Positions 17,450 through 27,957 of a stretch of 36,193 nt of DNA are shown one piece after another. The position numbers and the translations under genes were made by a program. Every line of letters starts with the position of its first letter. The first letter of the stretch is position 1. The notes below the pieces were generated by a model. That model ran no database searches, was not told the origin of the DNA, and saw only the letters and a program-made list of their open reading frames with translations. The DNA is from DALYLB01 sp046154695 (lineage in GTDB: Bacteria; Acidobacteriota; Blastocatellia; RBC074), in contig JBJXFI010000021.1 in the NCBI GenBank assembly GCA_046154695.1, positions 1 to 36,193 of the forward strand, in the 5' to 3' direction.

Positions 17450-17725
17450 TCAGTGTTCCGAAACGTCAGAAGCGATCAGCGCGGTCAGCGAATCCCCGCA
17501 GATGCACAGGTTGCCGCTCGTCATGGTGACGACGTGCAGCCGGCCGGCGGCAAGCAGGTGATTAAAATTGGCGAGATCCGTCTCCAACAGCGTTGCCGAC
17601 TGCAATGCGCCAAGCATGTCGACTTCGCGCTCACAGACGGGACAATAGGCGCGCCCAACGTTTGACGGCATGCGCTGCGTGCGGTGTCGGAGGACGCGAA
17701 TCTTCATGCGGCGTGTGACTTTCAT
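17450..17725 (-). CDS. Small zinc-ribbon / excisionase-like HTH protein
   Basis: A 91-residue basic protein. A CPVC pair at 28-31 and cysteines at 74 and 76 (NLCICGDSL) suggest one metal site. Between them, TLLETDLANFNHLLAAGRLH resembles an excisionase/MerR-like helix-turn-helix. Similar short proteins occur beside SBBP or TIGR03437 genes in Acidobacteriota; that is from memory and unchecked. GAGGG about nine bases before 17725 supports this ATG, although the in-frame ATG at 17707 is also possible. It sits 80 nt upstream of the giant SBBP gene on the same strand and is divergent from the winged-helix regulator, so a role in controlling that surface protein is plausible. No function is proven. 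Confidence 0.7.
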   Translation of the reverse strand: MKVTRRMKIRVLRHRTQRMPSNVGRAYCPVCEREVDMLGALQSATLLETDLANFNHLLAAGRLHVVTMTSGNLCICGDSLTALIASDVSEH

Positions 17726-17834
17726 CCGGTTTAGCCCTCTTCATATGTGGTGCTATACTCTGGCGCGCCCCGGGCGAAAGTAACGAGATCGCGACGAAAT
17801 TTTCCGAAATTTGGGGGAATTCAACCGGTTCACG
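17726..17834. promoter_or_regulatory. Divergent promoter region
   Basis: This 109-bp gap serves two divergent genes. TATACT at 17754-17759 is a good -10 candidate for the + strand gene; its -35 (TTAGCC, 17731-17736) is poor. A 10-bp spaced direct repeat, CGAAATTT at 17795-17802 and 17805-17812, lies just before the regulator start and could be an operator. The - strand ribosome site GAGGG lies at about 17735-17740. Confidence 0.4.
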
Positions 17835-20231
17835 ATGGACAACGAAGCGAACAAGCTGATTTACCGCCTGGCGGAGGCCGAGCTTGATCCTCGTAGCGGC
17901 CTGGTGACGCGCGACGGCCAGGAAAAGTACCTGCGCCCCAAAACGCTCCAGGTCTTGCTCTGCCTGCTCGCCGAGCGCCCGCGGCTGGTCACGAAAGAGG
18001 AATTGCTGGAAAAGGTCTGGCAGGGAATGGCGGTCACCGACGACGTCCTGGTGCAAAGCATCGTCGAAATACGCAAGGCGCTCGGCGAGCCGTCCCAACA
18101 GCCGCGATTTATTAAAACCTATCCAAAAAGCGGCTATCGCTTCATCGGAGACGTCGCGGCGCTCGATGCGCGGGAAGTCACGGAGGTGACGTCGGTCGAG
18201 ATCGAATATGAGGAGGTGGTGGAGCAACCGGAGAACGAGGCGGCCCCCCGTGCGTTTCTGCAGCCTGCCGGTCGGTTGCGGGGGCTCTCCGCGCGCCTGC
18301 TGGCGCCGGCATTGGCCATCGCGCTGCTGCTTCTGGTAGGCGGGCATCTGTATCGTCGCGTGAAATCCGGGCCTGGCGTCGAGTTCGCCCTGCCGCGCGT
18401 GCCGGGCAAAAAATCGGTGGCCGTGATGTATTTTGAAAATCGCGCGAACAACCGCGAACTGGATTGGCTGCGCGAAGGCCTCGCCGATATGCTCATCGGC
18501 AGCCTCTCGCGATCCTCCCGGCTGACCCTGCTCAGCCGCCAACAACTGGCCGCGCTTCTCGACCGCATCGGCGACGTCCATGCGACCGCCATCAGATTCG
18601 AAGACGGCCTGGAAATCGCACGGCGGGCGCAAGCCGAGATAATCATCCTCGGCGGGTTCGCGCGGCTCGGCGACAAGGTGCGCATCGACGTCACCCTGCA
18701 TGACGCGCGCACCGGACAGTTACAAGCCTCGGAATCGCTGATTGCCGATCCCCCCGCGCAAATTCTCACGCAAATCGACCTGCTCTCGATCAAGCTGGCG
18801 ACGCATCTGGGCGCGGCCTTGCCCGATTCGGACACGCACCACGGGCTGGCGGCGGCGATGACGAACAATCTGGACGCTTACCGCTATTATTCGTTGGCGC
18901 TCGAACAGACCCAGATGTTCCAATTTCACGAAGCGATCGCCCTGCTTGAAAAGGCGCTCGCGCTCGATCCGCAATTCGCCCTGGCCCACGCACGCATCGG
19001 CTATGTCTACGCCGTGCGTATGGGGCAGGGCGAAAAGGCAAGGCCCTATCTGGAAAAGGCACTGGCGCTCGCCGACCGTTTGAATGAGAAGGACAGGCTA
19101 TTTATCTCGGGCTGGCAAGCCACCGCCGCGCGCGATCCGGCGCGCGCCATCGAGATCTATCGCGAAGCGATCGCCCGCTATCCGCTGGAGGCCGAAGGCT
19201 ACCAGCGCCTGAGCGTTCTGCTCCAGGCGCAGGACCGCAACCAGGAAGCCTTGCAGGTGCTGCAACAGGGAGTCCTGGCCGCCCCCGAGTGGAAGGACCT
19301 CTACAATCAACTGGGCGGGGTGTACCTGCGGCTGGGGCGCAACGAGGAGGCGCAAGCGGCCAATCAACGGTATATTCAGCTCGCGCCGAACGATCCGAAT
19401 GCCTGGGATTCGCTGGGCCTCGCCCGGCAATGGGTGGGACAGCACGAGGAAGCCGAGGCGGCCTACAACCGCGCGCTCACGCTCAATCCCGAATCGGGCG
19501 TGGCAATCATTCATCTGGGCAATCTGCGCTTCCAGCAGGGGCGGTATCGCTCGGCCGCTGAACAGTATCGGCGCTACATTCAAGTCGCGAGGGATGACCA
19601 TCAACGCGCGCGCGGATTTGGCGCGCTGGCCTACTTGTATCTGCGACAAGGCCTGCTGAAGCAAGCCGCATCGGCGGCCAGGGAAGAATTGAGATATAAC
19701 CCAATCGCGAGCTGGCGTTCGCTGCAAGTGGCGCTCCGGCGAAACGACCAGGCAGCGATCGCCAGGATGCGCGACATTCTCTTCGCTCCCGCCAATTATG
19801 ACGCGATGCGCGAACGCGGCATTCTTCGGCTCTGGGAACATCAACAGGGCTGCGTGGCTTTGCGGCAGGGGCGCGCCGAAGAGGCGCTTGCGCATTTCCG
19901 CGCCGCCCTGCGCCATCGCGCCATCGAATGGGATATCGATTCCCTCGAGAGCTGTCTGGCGGACGCCTGTCTCGAATTGGGGCGCGGGGACGAGGCCCTT
20001 GTCGAATACGAGCGCATTTTGAAAATCAATCCGAACTATCCGCTGGCGCACTACCATCTCGGCCAGGCGTACGAACGCAAAGGCGACCGGACACAGGCGC
20101 GCATGGCGTTCGAAAAATTCCTCCAGGTCTGGCAGAGCGCCGACGCGGAGATCCCCGAAGTGCGCGAAGCCAGGGCGCGTTTCGCCAGCTTATCAGGCGC
20201 CCGCTCGATGAATGGAGAAGCACGGAATTGA
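17835..20231 (+). CDS. Membrane-bound winged-helix regulator with TolB-like and TPR domains (CadC-like)
   Basis: A 798-residue one-component regulator. The N-terminal OmpR-type winged helix spans about residues 15-106 (YLRPKTLQVLLCLLAERPRL, QSIVEIRKALGE, FIKTYPKSGYRFIG). A charged linker leads to one membrane segment (about 155-171). Outside it is a TolB/FlgO-like domain (about 192-325; KSVAVMYFENRANNRELDWL, ADMLIGSLSRSSRLTLLSRQ), and then TPR repeats cover about residues 345-790. This layout, DNA-binding domain inside and sensor outside, is common in Acidobacteriota. The ATG at 17835 is chosen; an in-frame TTG at 17811 would add eight residues. No good ribosome site precedes either. Divergent transcription from the zinc-ribbon/SBBP genes suggests it may control them or itself. 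Confidence 0.85.
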   Translation: MDNEANKLIYRLAEAELDPRSGLVTRDGQEKYLRPKTLQVLLCLLAERPRLVTKEELLEKVWQGMAVTDDVLVQSIVEIRKALGEPSQQPRFIKTYPKSGYRFIGDVAALDAREVTEVTSVEIEYEEVVEQPENEAAPRAFLQPAGRLRGLSARLLAPALAIALLLLVGGHLYRRVKSGPGVEFALPRVPGKKSVAVMYFENRANNRELDWLREGLADMLIGSLSRSSRLTLLSRQQLAALLDRIGDVHATAIRFEDGLEIARRAQAEIIILGGFARLGDKVRIDVTLHDARTGQLQASESLIADPPAQILTQIDLLSIKLATHLGAALPDSDTHHGLAAAMTNNLDAYRYYSLALEQTQMFQFHEAIALLEKALALDPQFALAHARIGYVYAVRMGQGEKARPYLEKALALADRLNEKDRLFISGWQATAARDPARAIEIYREAIARYPLEAEGYQRLSVLLQAQDRNQEALQVLQQGVLAAPEWKDLYNQLGGVYLRLGRNEEAQAANQRYIQLAPNDPNAWDSLGLARQWVGQHEEAEAAYNRALTLNPESGVAIIHLGNLRFQQGRYRSAAEQYRRYIQVARDDHQRARGFGALAYLYLRQGLLKQAASAAREELRYNPIASWRSLQVALRRNDQAAIARMRDILFAPANYDAMRERGILRLWEHQQGCVALRQGRAEEALAHFRAALRHRAIEWDIDSLESCLADACLELGRGDEALVEYERILKINPNYPLAHYHLGQAYERKGDRTQARMAFEKFLQVWQSADAEIPEVREARARFASLSGARSMNGEARN

Positions 20232-20343
20232 TGGAAAGAATGTCCTCTTCCTTCCCTTCCGCGAACCGCGCACGCGAATCTCGCGCAGCGAATCCGGCGG
20301 CGGGTTCAGCCTCCTGCTCATTCGCGCCGGCGCCATGCGTGGC

Positions 20344-21060
20344 TCATACGTACTCGATCCTGCCGCCGCACTCCTTGCAGAATTTGGACTTGCCTTCCAG
20401 CTCGGTCCCGCACGCCTTGCAGTGAAGTTTGGCGTTCATCGCCTGCCCGCATTCGGGGCAGAACTTGCTGTTGGAGACCGTCCCGCAGCTCGCGCACGAG
20501 ACGCCGACGACGGACGGCGCATTCGCGGCCTCGACCACGGGATTGACGCTCTGGCGGCTCGGCGCGGCGGCGACGGCGTCCCCCTGCATATCGGCCTGGG
20601 AGGCATAATCGGTCTGGCGCGCCCGATCGTGGAGCTGGGCGCGCGCCGCATCCGCCTTCGCCTGGGCATGGTGGGCGGCGAACTCTTCCTGATAGTTCGG
20701 CGCGCATCCCTCGCACAGCCCCGCGGCCGCATTCCAGCAAACCTCCGGGCATACCCACCGACCGCAGCGGGTGCACTGATGGAAATGCTGTTTGCCCTCC
20801 TCCACGGCGACGGCAAAGGCGTCATCGTGGGCCTTGCCGCCGATCGCGCGTTGAATGTCATACGCGCTGTTGCCGGCGCTCGAGAGGATGCCCCCGAAAA
20901 TATTCCCGGCGGCGCGCAGAAGATCCCCCGCGACGCCCGTCATCGACGTCTGAAACCCCGACAGAAAGCCGTTCCCGCACTTGTCGCACCGGAATCGAAA
21001 TTGGAACCCCCGATCCGTCGAAAGATCGTCGTAATTTGCGGTAAAGCGAATGAGCGCCAT
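20344..21060 (-). CDS. Multi-zinc-ribbon protein
   Basis: A 238-residue cytosolic protein of a widespread but uncharacterised zinc-ribbon family. It begins MALIRFTANYDDLSTDRGFQ, followed by CDKC at 25-28. A glycine/alanine-rich stretch comes next, then a CTRC-WVCPEVC-CEGC cluster (about residues 95-120). The middle is charged and helical. The C-terminus holds a double zinc ribbon (CASC, CPEC, CKAC, CKEC). GAGGA about eight bases before 21060 fixes the start; the longer open frame upstream has none. The family may bind protein or nucleic acid, but no activity is known. It converges on the TPR regulator and lies downstream of the enolase gene on the same strand. Confidence 0.8.
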   Translation of the reverse strand: MALIRFTANYDDLSTDRGFQFRFRCDKCGNGFLSGFQTSMTGVAGDLLRAAGNIFGGILSSAGNSAYDIQRAIGGKAHDDAFAVAVEEGKQHFHQCTRCGRWVCPEVCWNAAAGLCEGCAPNYQEEFAAHHAQAKADAARAQLHDRARQTDYASQADMQGDAVAAAPSRQSVNPVVEAANAPSVVGVSCASCGTVSNSKFCPECGQAMNAKLHCKACGTELEGKSKFCKECGGRIEYV

Positions 21061-21180
21061 GGCGTGAGTCCTCTTTTCAAGTTTGGTGGGGCGGGGGGAG
21101 GCAGTCGGCGGCCTAGGATAAGATCGGCTTGCTCGCTTCGTCAATGGCCGAAATGAGGCTTTGCGAATAAAATTTCGGCT

Positions 21181-21330
21181 CTATTCGACAGAGCTTTCCG
21201 CGCGGATCATCTCCTCGACGGTCTGTTGTTCCATCGGCTCTTCCAGCAATCGCCGCGCCAGAAAAATCGCGGCGCAGGCGCAAACCATCGCCGCGATGAT
21301 TTGTAGGATGGACCTCTTGTTGATTCTCAT
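21181..21330 (-). CDS. Possible 49-residue single-pass membrane peptide
   Basis: A 49-codon frame starting ATG at 21330. It has a basic N-terminus (MRINKRS), one hydrophobic helix (ILQIIAAMVCACAAIFLARR, about residues 8-27) and an acidic tail. The positive-inside layout is sensible for a membrane anchor. It starts 27 nt after the stop of the enolase gene on the same strand, which favours translation as part of that transcript. There is no clear ribosome site and I recognise no family. Confidence 0.45.
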   Translation of the reverse strand: MRINKRSILQIIAAMVCACAAIFLARRLLEEPMEQQTVEEMIRAESSVE

Positions 21331-21357
21331 TTTGAAAAGACCGGAATATGCGGCGCG

Positions 21358-22605
21358 TCAAAAGCGGATGTTGTCGGGCCGGCGGGCATCGTTCGGATCG
21401 GCCCAGCGGTTGTTCGGAATGGTCGGCGTCCAGCCCGGTCGCAGCGGATCCTGGTCATAGGGATAGCCGCCCAATCGTTGATAGAGTTCGCTGTATTCGG
21501 CCAGCTTCTCGCGGTCGAGACGCACGCCCAGGCCCGGCGCGGTCGGCACGGCAATCGCGCCATCTTCGTATATCAGCTTGCCCCCGGCGATGATGTCGTC
21601 CAGAAGATGATGATAGTGCGCGTCGGCGGCGAACGAGAGATTCGGAATCACCGCGCCCAGGTGCAGCATCGTCGCCAGTTGAATGCCCAGCTCGCCCGAC
21701 GAATGCACCGCCACGCCCAGTTGGAAGGTTTCGCAAATGCCCGCCGCCTTCACGCACGGACGAATGCCACCCCAGAACGTCGTATCGAGCAGGATCACAT
21801 CCACCGCCGTGTTCAGCGCGTTCGCCGCCAGTTGCTCGAAGTTGATGACGACGGTGTTGGTGGAGAGCGGCATCCGCACCTTCTCGCGAACGCGGCGCAT
21901 TCCGTTCAGGCCGTAGACGGGATCTTCCAGATAATCGTTGTTCAGGTCTTCGATGGCCTGCCCGAAGCGAATCGCCTGTTCGGCGGACATCACCCCATTG
22001 CAATCGTAGCGAAAGCGGTCGCCTTTCAGCTCTTCGGCGACGGCGCGATAGCATTCCAGCTCGTAATCGGGATGAAAGACGCCGCCTTTCAGCTTGTGCG
22101 AGGTGAAGCCATGCGTCGTTTTCAACTCCCGCGCCTGGGCGACGAGCTGATCGACCGCGCGAACTTCGCCCGAGCCGTCTTTCGGGTTCGGGTAGCGGAA
22201 GAAGAGATACGAGGCGAACGGCACCCGATCCTGCAATCGTCCGCCGAGGATTTCCGACACCGGCACGCCCCACTGCTGGCCGAGGATGTCCAGACAGGCG
22301 AATTCCAGCGCGGCCAGCACCTGTGTGCGGTTGTTGTAGAGCGACGCCGTCGGGTTGGCGATCCGAAAGCGCATCTCCTCCAGCCGCGCCGGATCGTGGC
22401 CGACCAGATAGTTCTTCATCGCGCGAAACGCGGCCTCGGCCGATTCGCCGCCTCCGCCCATTTCGCCCAGCCCGATCAACCCGTTGTCGGTTTCGACTTC
22501 CACGATCGTGCGGACGAAGCGGCCCCAGTGGCAGCCGTTCCCGTGGCGCAGCGGCGCTTCGAGCGGGACGGTCACCGTGGTTGCTCTGATGTCGGTAATC
22601 TTCAT
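21358..22605 (-). CDS. Glucarate dehydratase-like enolase superfamily enzyme
   Basis: A 415-residue cytosolic enzyme of the enolase superfamily, closest to the glucarate dehydratase group, which removes water from hexarates to give a keto-deoxy acid for sugar-acid catabolism. The active site looks intact: KLK at 171-173 (Lys base K173), metal ligands D201 (in YDCNG), E227 (in LEDP) and N250 (in STNT), and the His base H301 with E305 (HSSGELG). The ATG at 22605 starts MKITDIRATTVTVPLEAPLR, the usual family beginning; the 12 extra residues possible upstream are not typical. The exact hexarate cannot be read from the sequence, and a related sugar acid is possible. No transporter or aldolase lies next to it. 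Confidence 0.85.
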   Translation of the reverse strand: MKITDIRATTVTVPLEAPLRHGNGCHWGRFVRTIVEVETDNGLIGLGEMGGGGESAEAAFRAMKNYLVGHDPARLEEMRFRIANPTASLYNNRTQVLAALEFACLDILGQQWGVPVSEILGGRLQDRVPFASYLFFRYPNPKDGSGEVRAVDQLVAQARELKTTHGFTSHKLKGGVFHPDYELECYRAVAEELKGDRFRYDCNGVMSAEQAIRFGQAIEDLNNDYLEDPVYGLNGMRRVREKVRMPLSTNTVVINFEQLAANALNTAVDVILLDTTFWGGIRPCVKAAGICETFQLGVAVHSSGELGIQLATMLHLGAVIPNLSFAADAHYHHLLDDIIAGGKLIYEDGAIAVPTAPGLGVRLDREKLAEYSELYQRLGGYPYDQDPLRPGWTPTIPNNRWADPNDARRPDNIRF

Positions 22606-22880
22606 GTTGCAACTCGCGCGCAATGAATTGGGGTAGACCAAGAAGAGACGACAGGCGTCCCGTCAGTGTACCTCATCGCGCCGGAAAGGGAATCAACGCC
22701 GCCCCCCCGGAACCCTGCTTCGACTAAGCGGGAGGTTTACGCTATATTATCGTCTTAATCACCGAAGAATGGCTTCATTAAGAAACGTCTGAGATGAATG
22801 GGCACGGCCTGCCGTGTGGTTCACCACCCGAGCCGCGGTAGCCTAAATCGAAGAATATCGATAAGGAACCTGGAACGAAA
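22606..22880. promoter_or_regulatory. Divergent region between the enolase gene and aceE
   Basis: This 275-bp stretch must hold the promoters of both divergent genes. An AT-rich island with TATATT at 22743-22748 is the best -10 candidate for aceE, but no good -35 is seen. Two small hairpins, CACGG-CCTG-CCGTG and GTGG-TTCA-CCAC, lie at about 22804-22828 in the likely aceE leader. Confidence 0.3.
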
Positions 22881-25601
<2,721 letters not shown>

Positions 25602-25615
25602 GTAATGCAGGATAA

Positions 25616-25693
25616 CGGAACAGACGGAAATAACGGAACAAACGAAACAAGACCAGGAAGACTCCGTTTGTTCCGTAATTTCCGTCTGTTCCG
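25616..25693. repeat. 29-bp inverted repeat of 9-nt units; possible bidirectional terminator
   Basis: Arms 25616-25644 and 25665-25693 pair at 28 of 29 positions around a 20-nt loop. The left arm is itself made of 9-nt units: GGAACAGAC, GGAAATAAC, GGAACAAAC, then a weaker GAAACAAGA in the loop. It lies between the convergent aceE and phosphatase genes, 14 nt after the aceE stop. It would fold strongly in either transcript. The T-rich flank is modest. Confidence 0.8.
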
Positions 25694-25748
25694 CGCTCTC
25701 TTCTTTCGTTAACTTCATGCCATTGGCCTGAAGGCGAAACTCCAAGCG

Positions 25749-27194
25749 TTAAGGATGGGCAAAGGCCTGTGCGAGGGCGGGGCCGATCCGGCAATGGCCG
25801 GCGCCGCTGAAGTACCCCGCGGCGCCGCCCGCCCGCGTCCGCTGATCGAGGGCGAAGAGGCGGTTCAACTCATTGCCGCGAATTGAATCCTGCAGCTCTT
25901 GCCGCGTGGAGATCGCGAAGCCGACCGATTCACCGCGCAGCAGATTCCCGTGGGTGGCCCGCATATTCGCGAAAACGCTCAGCAGCGGACTGCCGACCAG
26001 ATAGCCATCGCGGTAACTGACGATCACGTCGGCCCGGTTCCGGATGTGGAGGTGAAAACCATCGGACAGGCGGCGCAGCGGATCGGCGTAAACGTGGTTT
26101 CGGGTCGCCTGCCACCAGTCCTCGTTCGAGGCGAACCCGTTCGCATCCATCCGGCCCAGGGAGCGCATCCCCTGAACGATCCCCGCGAGCAGCAGCGGGT
26201 CGCCGCCCGCGTCCTCGTACCGAAACCGCTCTCCTTCCCGCCATACGCGGGCGCGCCCCCGCGAGCTGACCAGTTCGAGCAGATTGTCCGAGACGGGGTA
26301 GACCGCAAAATCGACGCCCTCGGCCGCCGCGCAGACCTCCGCCACATCTGACCGGCTCTCAGGCCGCGTGAAGAGCACGGAAGAGCCGACCAGCCCATGT
26401 TTCGGCAGGACGACGCTCCGGGCCGAATCCACGCTCTTCCCGGCGGCGAATCCCGCGGCCCGCAGCGCATCGTTCAACTTCACGTGCCTGTATTCGGCAA
26501 AGCGGTTTCCATGATCGGAGAACATCTCGACATCGAGGCGCCCTCCATCCCGCCCGGCTTCGGCGATCAGCTCATCGACCGTGCGATCGAGCGTGCGAAG
26601 GAATGATTTCAACGGCTGCTCGCCGCCCAGATGGGCGAGCGAATCGGTCTCGCCGATATAGGCGACGAAGAAGGGATGATCCGATCGCCGGAAGGCATCG
26701 CGAAATGCCGAGAGGTCCACCTGTGCCAGCATCATCGCGCCCAACGGCGCGGCGACATAGCCCAGCGCCCCTTTGAACGCCGGGGCGTGATAGTCGAAGG
26801 TCTCGCGGAAGGTGCCGTGAATGAACCGCTCTCCCTGCAGCCGATCCTGAATCGTCCCGAGCAGCCGGTTCCGGTCGCGATCGTAATAATGATCCTCGTA
26901 TCCCTCCGATTCGGGCGCGGCGAGAATCTCGATCATCGCCGGATTGGTCAGCGAGGGAAACGTCGAGACCATCCGCGCGGGATTCCGAAACCTCCGAAAC
27001 CGCCCCTCGGCCCGCAGATCCGCGATCGTCTGATACGGCACGCCGTCCAGCACGATCACCAGCCTGCGCGAGGCCGGAGCCGGCCGATGCGCGAATCGGT
27101 CGAACCGCGATTGCAGCGGCAGGATCGCGCAGCAGAGGAGCAGATAGGCAGGCATCCACGCCCCGAATCGTTTTCCGGTCAGGTGTTTCATCAT
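25749..27194 (-). CDS. Alkaline-phosphatase-superfamily phosphodiesterase-like protein
   Basis: A 481-residue protein with an N-terminal hydrophobic segment (FGAWMPAYLLLCCAILPL, about residues 10-27), so it is exported or membrane anchored. The superfamily metal and nucleophile motifs are visible: LVIVLDGVPYQT near 45-56, STFPSLTNPAM near 81-91 (candidate Thr/Ser nucleophile), YIGETDSLAHLGG and FSDHGN. These resemble type I phosphodiesterase/nucleotide pyrophosphatase enzymes. The substrate is unknown. The first ATG at 27194 is used; the TTG at 27206 and the ATG at 27191 are alternatives. It starts 52 nt after the 133-residue gene on the same strand, so they may share a transcript. Confidence 0.8.
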   Translation of the reverse strand: MMKHLTGKRFGAWMPAYLLLCCAILPLQSRFDRFAHRPAPASRRLVIVLDGVPYQTIADLRAEGRFRRFRNPARMVSTFPSLTNPAMIEILAAPESEGYEDHYYDRDRNRLLGTIQDRLQGERFIHGTFRETFDYHAPAFKGALGYVAAPLGAMMLAQVDLSAFRDAFRRSDHPFFVAYIGETDSLAHLGGEQPLKSFLRTLDRTVDELIAEAGRDGGRLDVEMFSDHGNRFAEYRHVKLNDALRAAGFAAGKSVDSARSVVLPKHGLVGSSVLFTRPESRSDVAEVCAAAEGVDFAVYPVSDNLLELVSSRGRARVWREGERFRYEDAGGDPLLLAGIVQGMRSLGRMDANGFASNEDWWQATRNHVYADPLRRLSDGFHLHIRNRADVIVSYRDGYLVGSPLLSVFANMRATHGNLLRGESVGFAISTRQELQDSIRGNELNRLFALDQRTRAGGAAGYFSGAGHCRIGPALAQAFAHP

Positions 27195-27246
27195 GACTCT
27201 CGGCAATCATTGTAATTGCCCGGAATCCGCCCAATTGCAAACCGAT

Positions 27247-27648
27247 CTAATTGTCAGACAAGGCCCAGATGAGATACAAGACGAGAAATGTCACTCCAAC
27301 GGCCACGCCCGCCGAAATGGCGATGATTGCGCCCGTCGAAAGATTCTTTCCCTTGGCCTGGGTGACATTCGGGTACGGCACCTCGGTGTTCTCGCCGGTC
27401 TTCAGATCGGTGATCACGAACGAGGCTTCTCCGATCTGGCTGACGTACCCCGCGAGCTTCGTCTTGTCGCGAAGCTTGACGGCGATCCGCGCATCCTCGC
27501 CGACGCCGAGTTTGGCGACTCCAGCCTTCACTTTCGCGATGCGGGCCGCCTCCTTTTCCATTTTGCTTTTTGCAAGGGCCGGCGGCGCCATCACCGGCGC
27601 GAAGATCAAGGCCCCTATCAGTGCGAATATAAGTCTTTTTTTCAACAT
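27247..27648 (-). CDS. Exported 133-residue small-barrel protein with C-terminal membrane helix
   Basis: A 133-residue protein with a clear signal peptide (residues 1-26, ending PPALA). The core (about 52-100) reads ARIAVKLRDKTKLAGYVSQI then SFVITDLKTGENTEVPYPNV, a short beta-rich pattern like that of small Sm-like barrels; similar proteins are frequent in Acidobacteriota (from memory). A hydrophobic helix (about 106-130, IIAISAGVAVGVTFLVLYLI) ends the protein. GGGAGGGA about five bases before 27648 makes the start secure. A sigma-54-type promoter lies about 130 bp upstream, right after the NtrC-family gene. It is therefore the best local target of that regulator. Function unknown. Confidence 0.85.
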   Translation of the reverse strand: MLKKRLIFALIGALIFAPVMAPPALAKSKMEKEAARIAKVKAGVAKLGVGEDARIAVKLRDKTKLAGYVSQIGEASFVITDLKTGENTEVPYPNVTQAKGKNLSTGAIIAISAGVAVGVTFLVLYLIWALSDN

Positions 27649-27676
27649 GAGTCCCTCCCTGGGAAGAGGAAAAATC

Positions 27677-27760
27677 CTTGCGCCGGAAGCGCCGTCGCCG
27701 CAGCAGCCATACATAAACCAGGCGAGGTCGCTCCGGCGCAAGTTCTCAATAGTTCTCAAC
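27677..27760 (-). promoter_or_regulatory. Structured leader of the 133-residue gene: inverted repeat and tandem 10-mers
   Basis: CTTGCGCCGGA (27677-27687) pairs perfectly with TCCGGCGCAAG (27732-27742). Directly next to it, AGTTCTCAA occurs twice with 10-bp spacing (27741-27749 and 27751-27759). Both lie between the predicted sigma-54 start site and the ribosome site, so they would be in the mRNA leader. Confidence 0.45.
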
Positions 27761-27778
27761 GGTTGCACCGTAGCGAGA

Positions 27779-27794
27779 CGCAAGGCGAATGCCA
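27779..27794 (-). promoter_or_regulatory. Candidate sigma-54 (-24/-12) promoter
   Basis: On the - strand the sequence TTGGCATTCGCCTTGCG matches the sigma-54 pattern TGGCAC-N5-TTGC with the correct GG-to-GC spacing. TGGCAT is at 27794-27789 and TTGCG at 27783-27779. Transcription would begin near 27768 and run into the 133-residue gene. The adjacent upstream gene encodes a sigma-54 activator. The TTGCCTGTTGCC repeat just upstream (about 27811-27822) is a possible but unproven activator site. Confidence 0.6.
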
Positions 27795-27957
27795 ATCCCT
27801 CACAGCGGGGCAACAGGCAACAGGGAAATCTCACCGGGAAAAAAAGCGTTTCTGTATCATTGGCAACAATGGAGTTCGGGTGTTTTGCCTTTCCCTTCCC
27901 TCGGAAGCCGCCGGGTTGACAGAGAAGTTCCCCCCGCGCGGCTGCCGGGTAAAAGCG

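Noticed and set aside
25616..25693. CRISPR-like repeat array
   Set aside because: Units are only 9 nt, contiguous and palindromic as a pair of arms, with no spacers and no cas genes nearby.
27649..27834. N-terminal extension of the 133-residue protein
   Set aside because: A strong ribosome site and signal peptide mark the start at 27648. The extension covers the sigma-54 promoter and leader.
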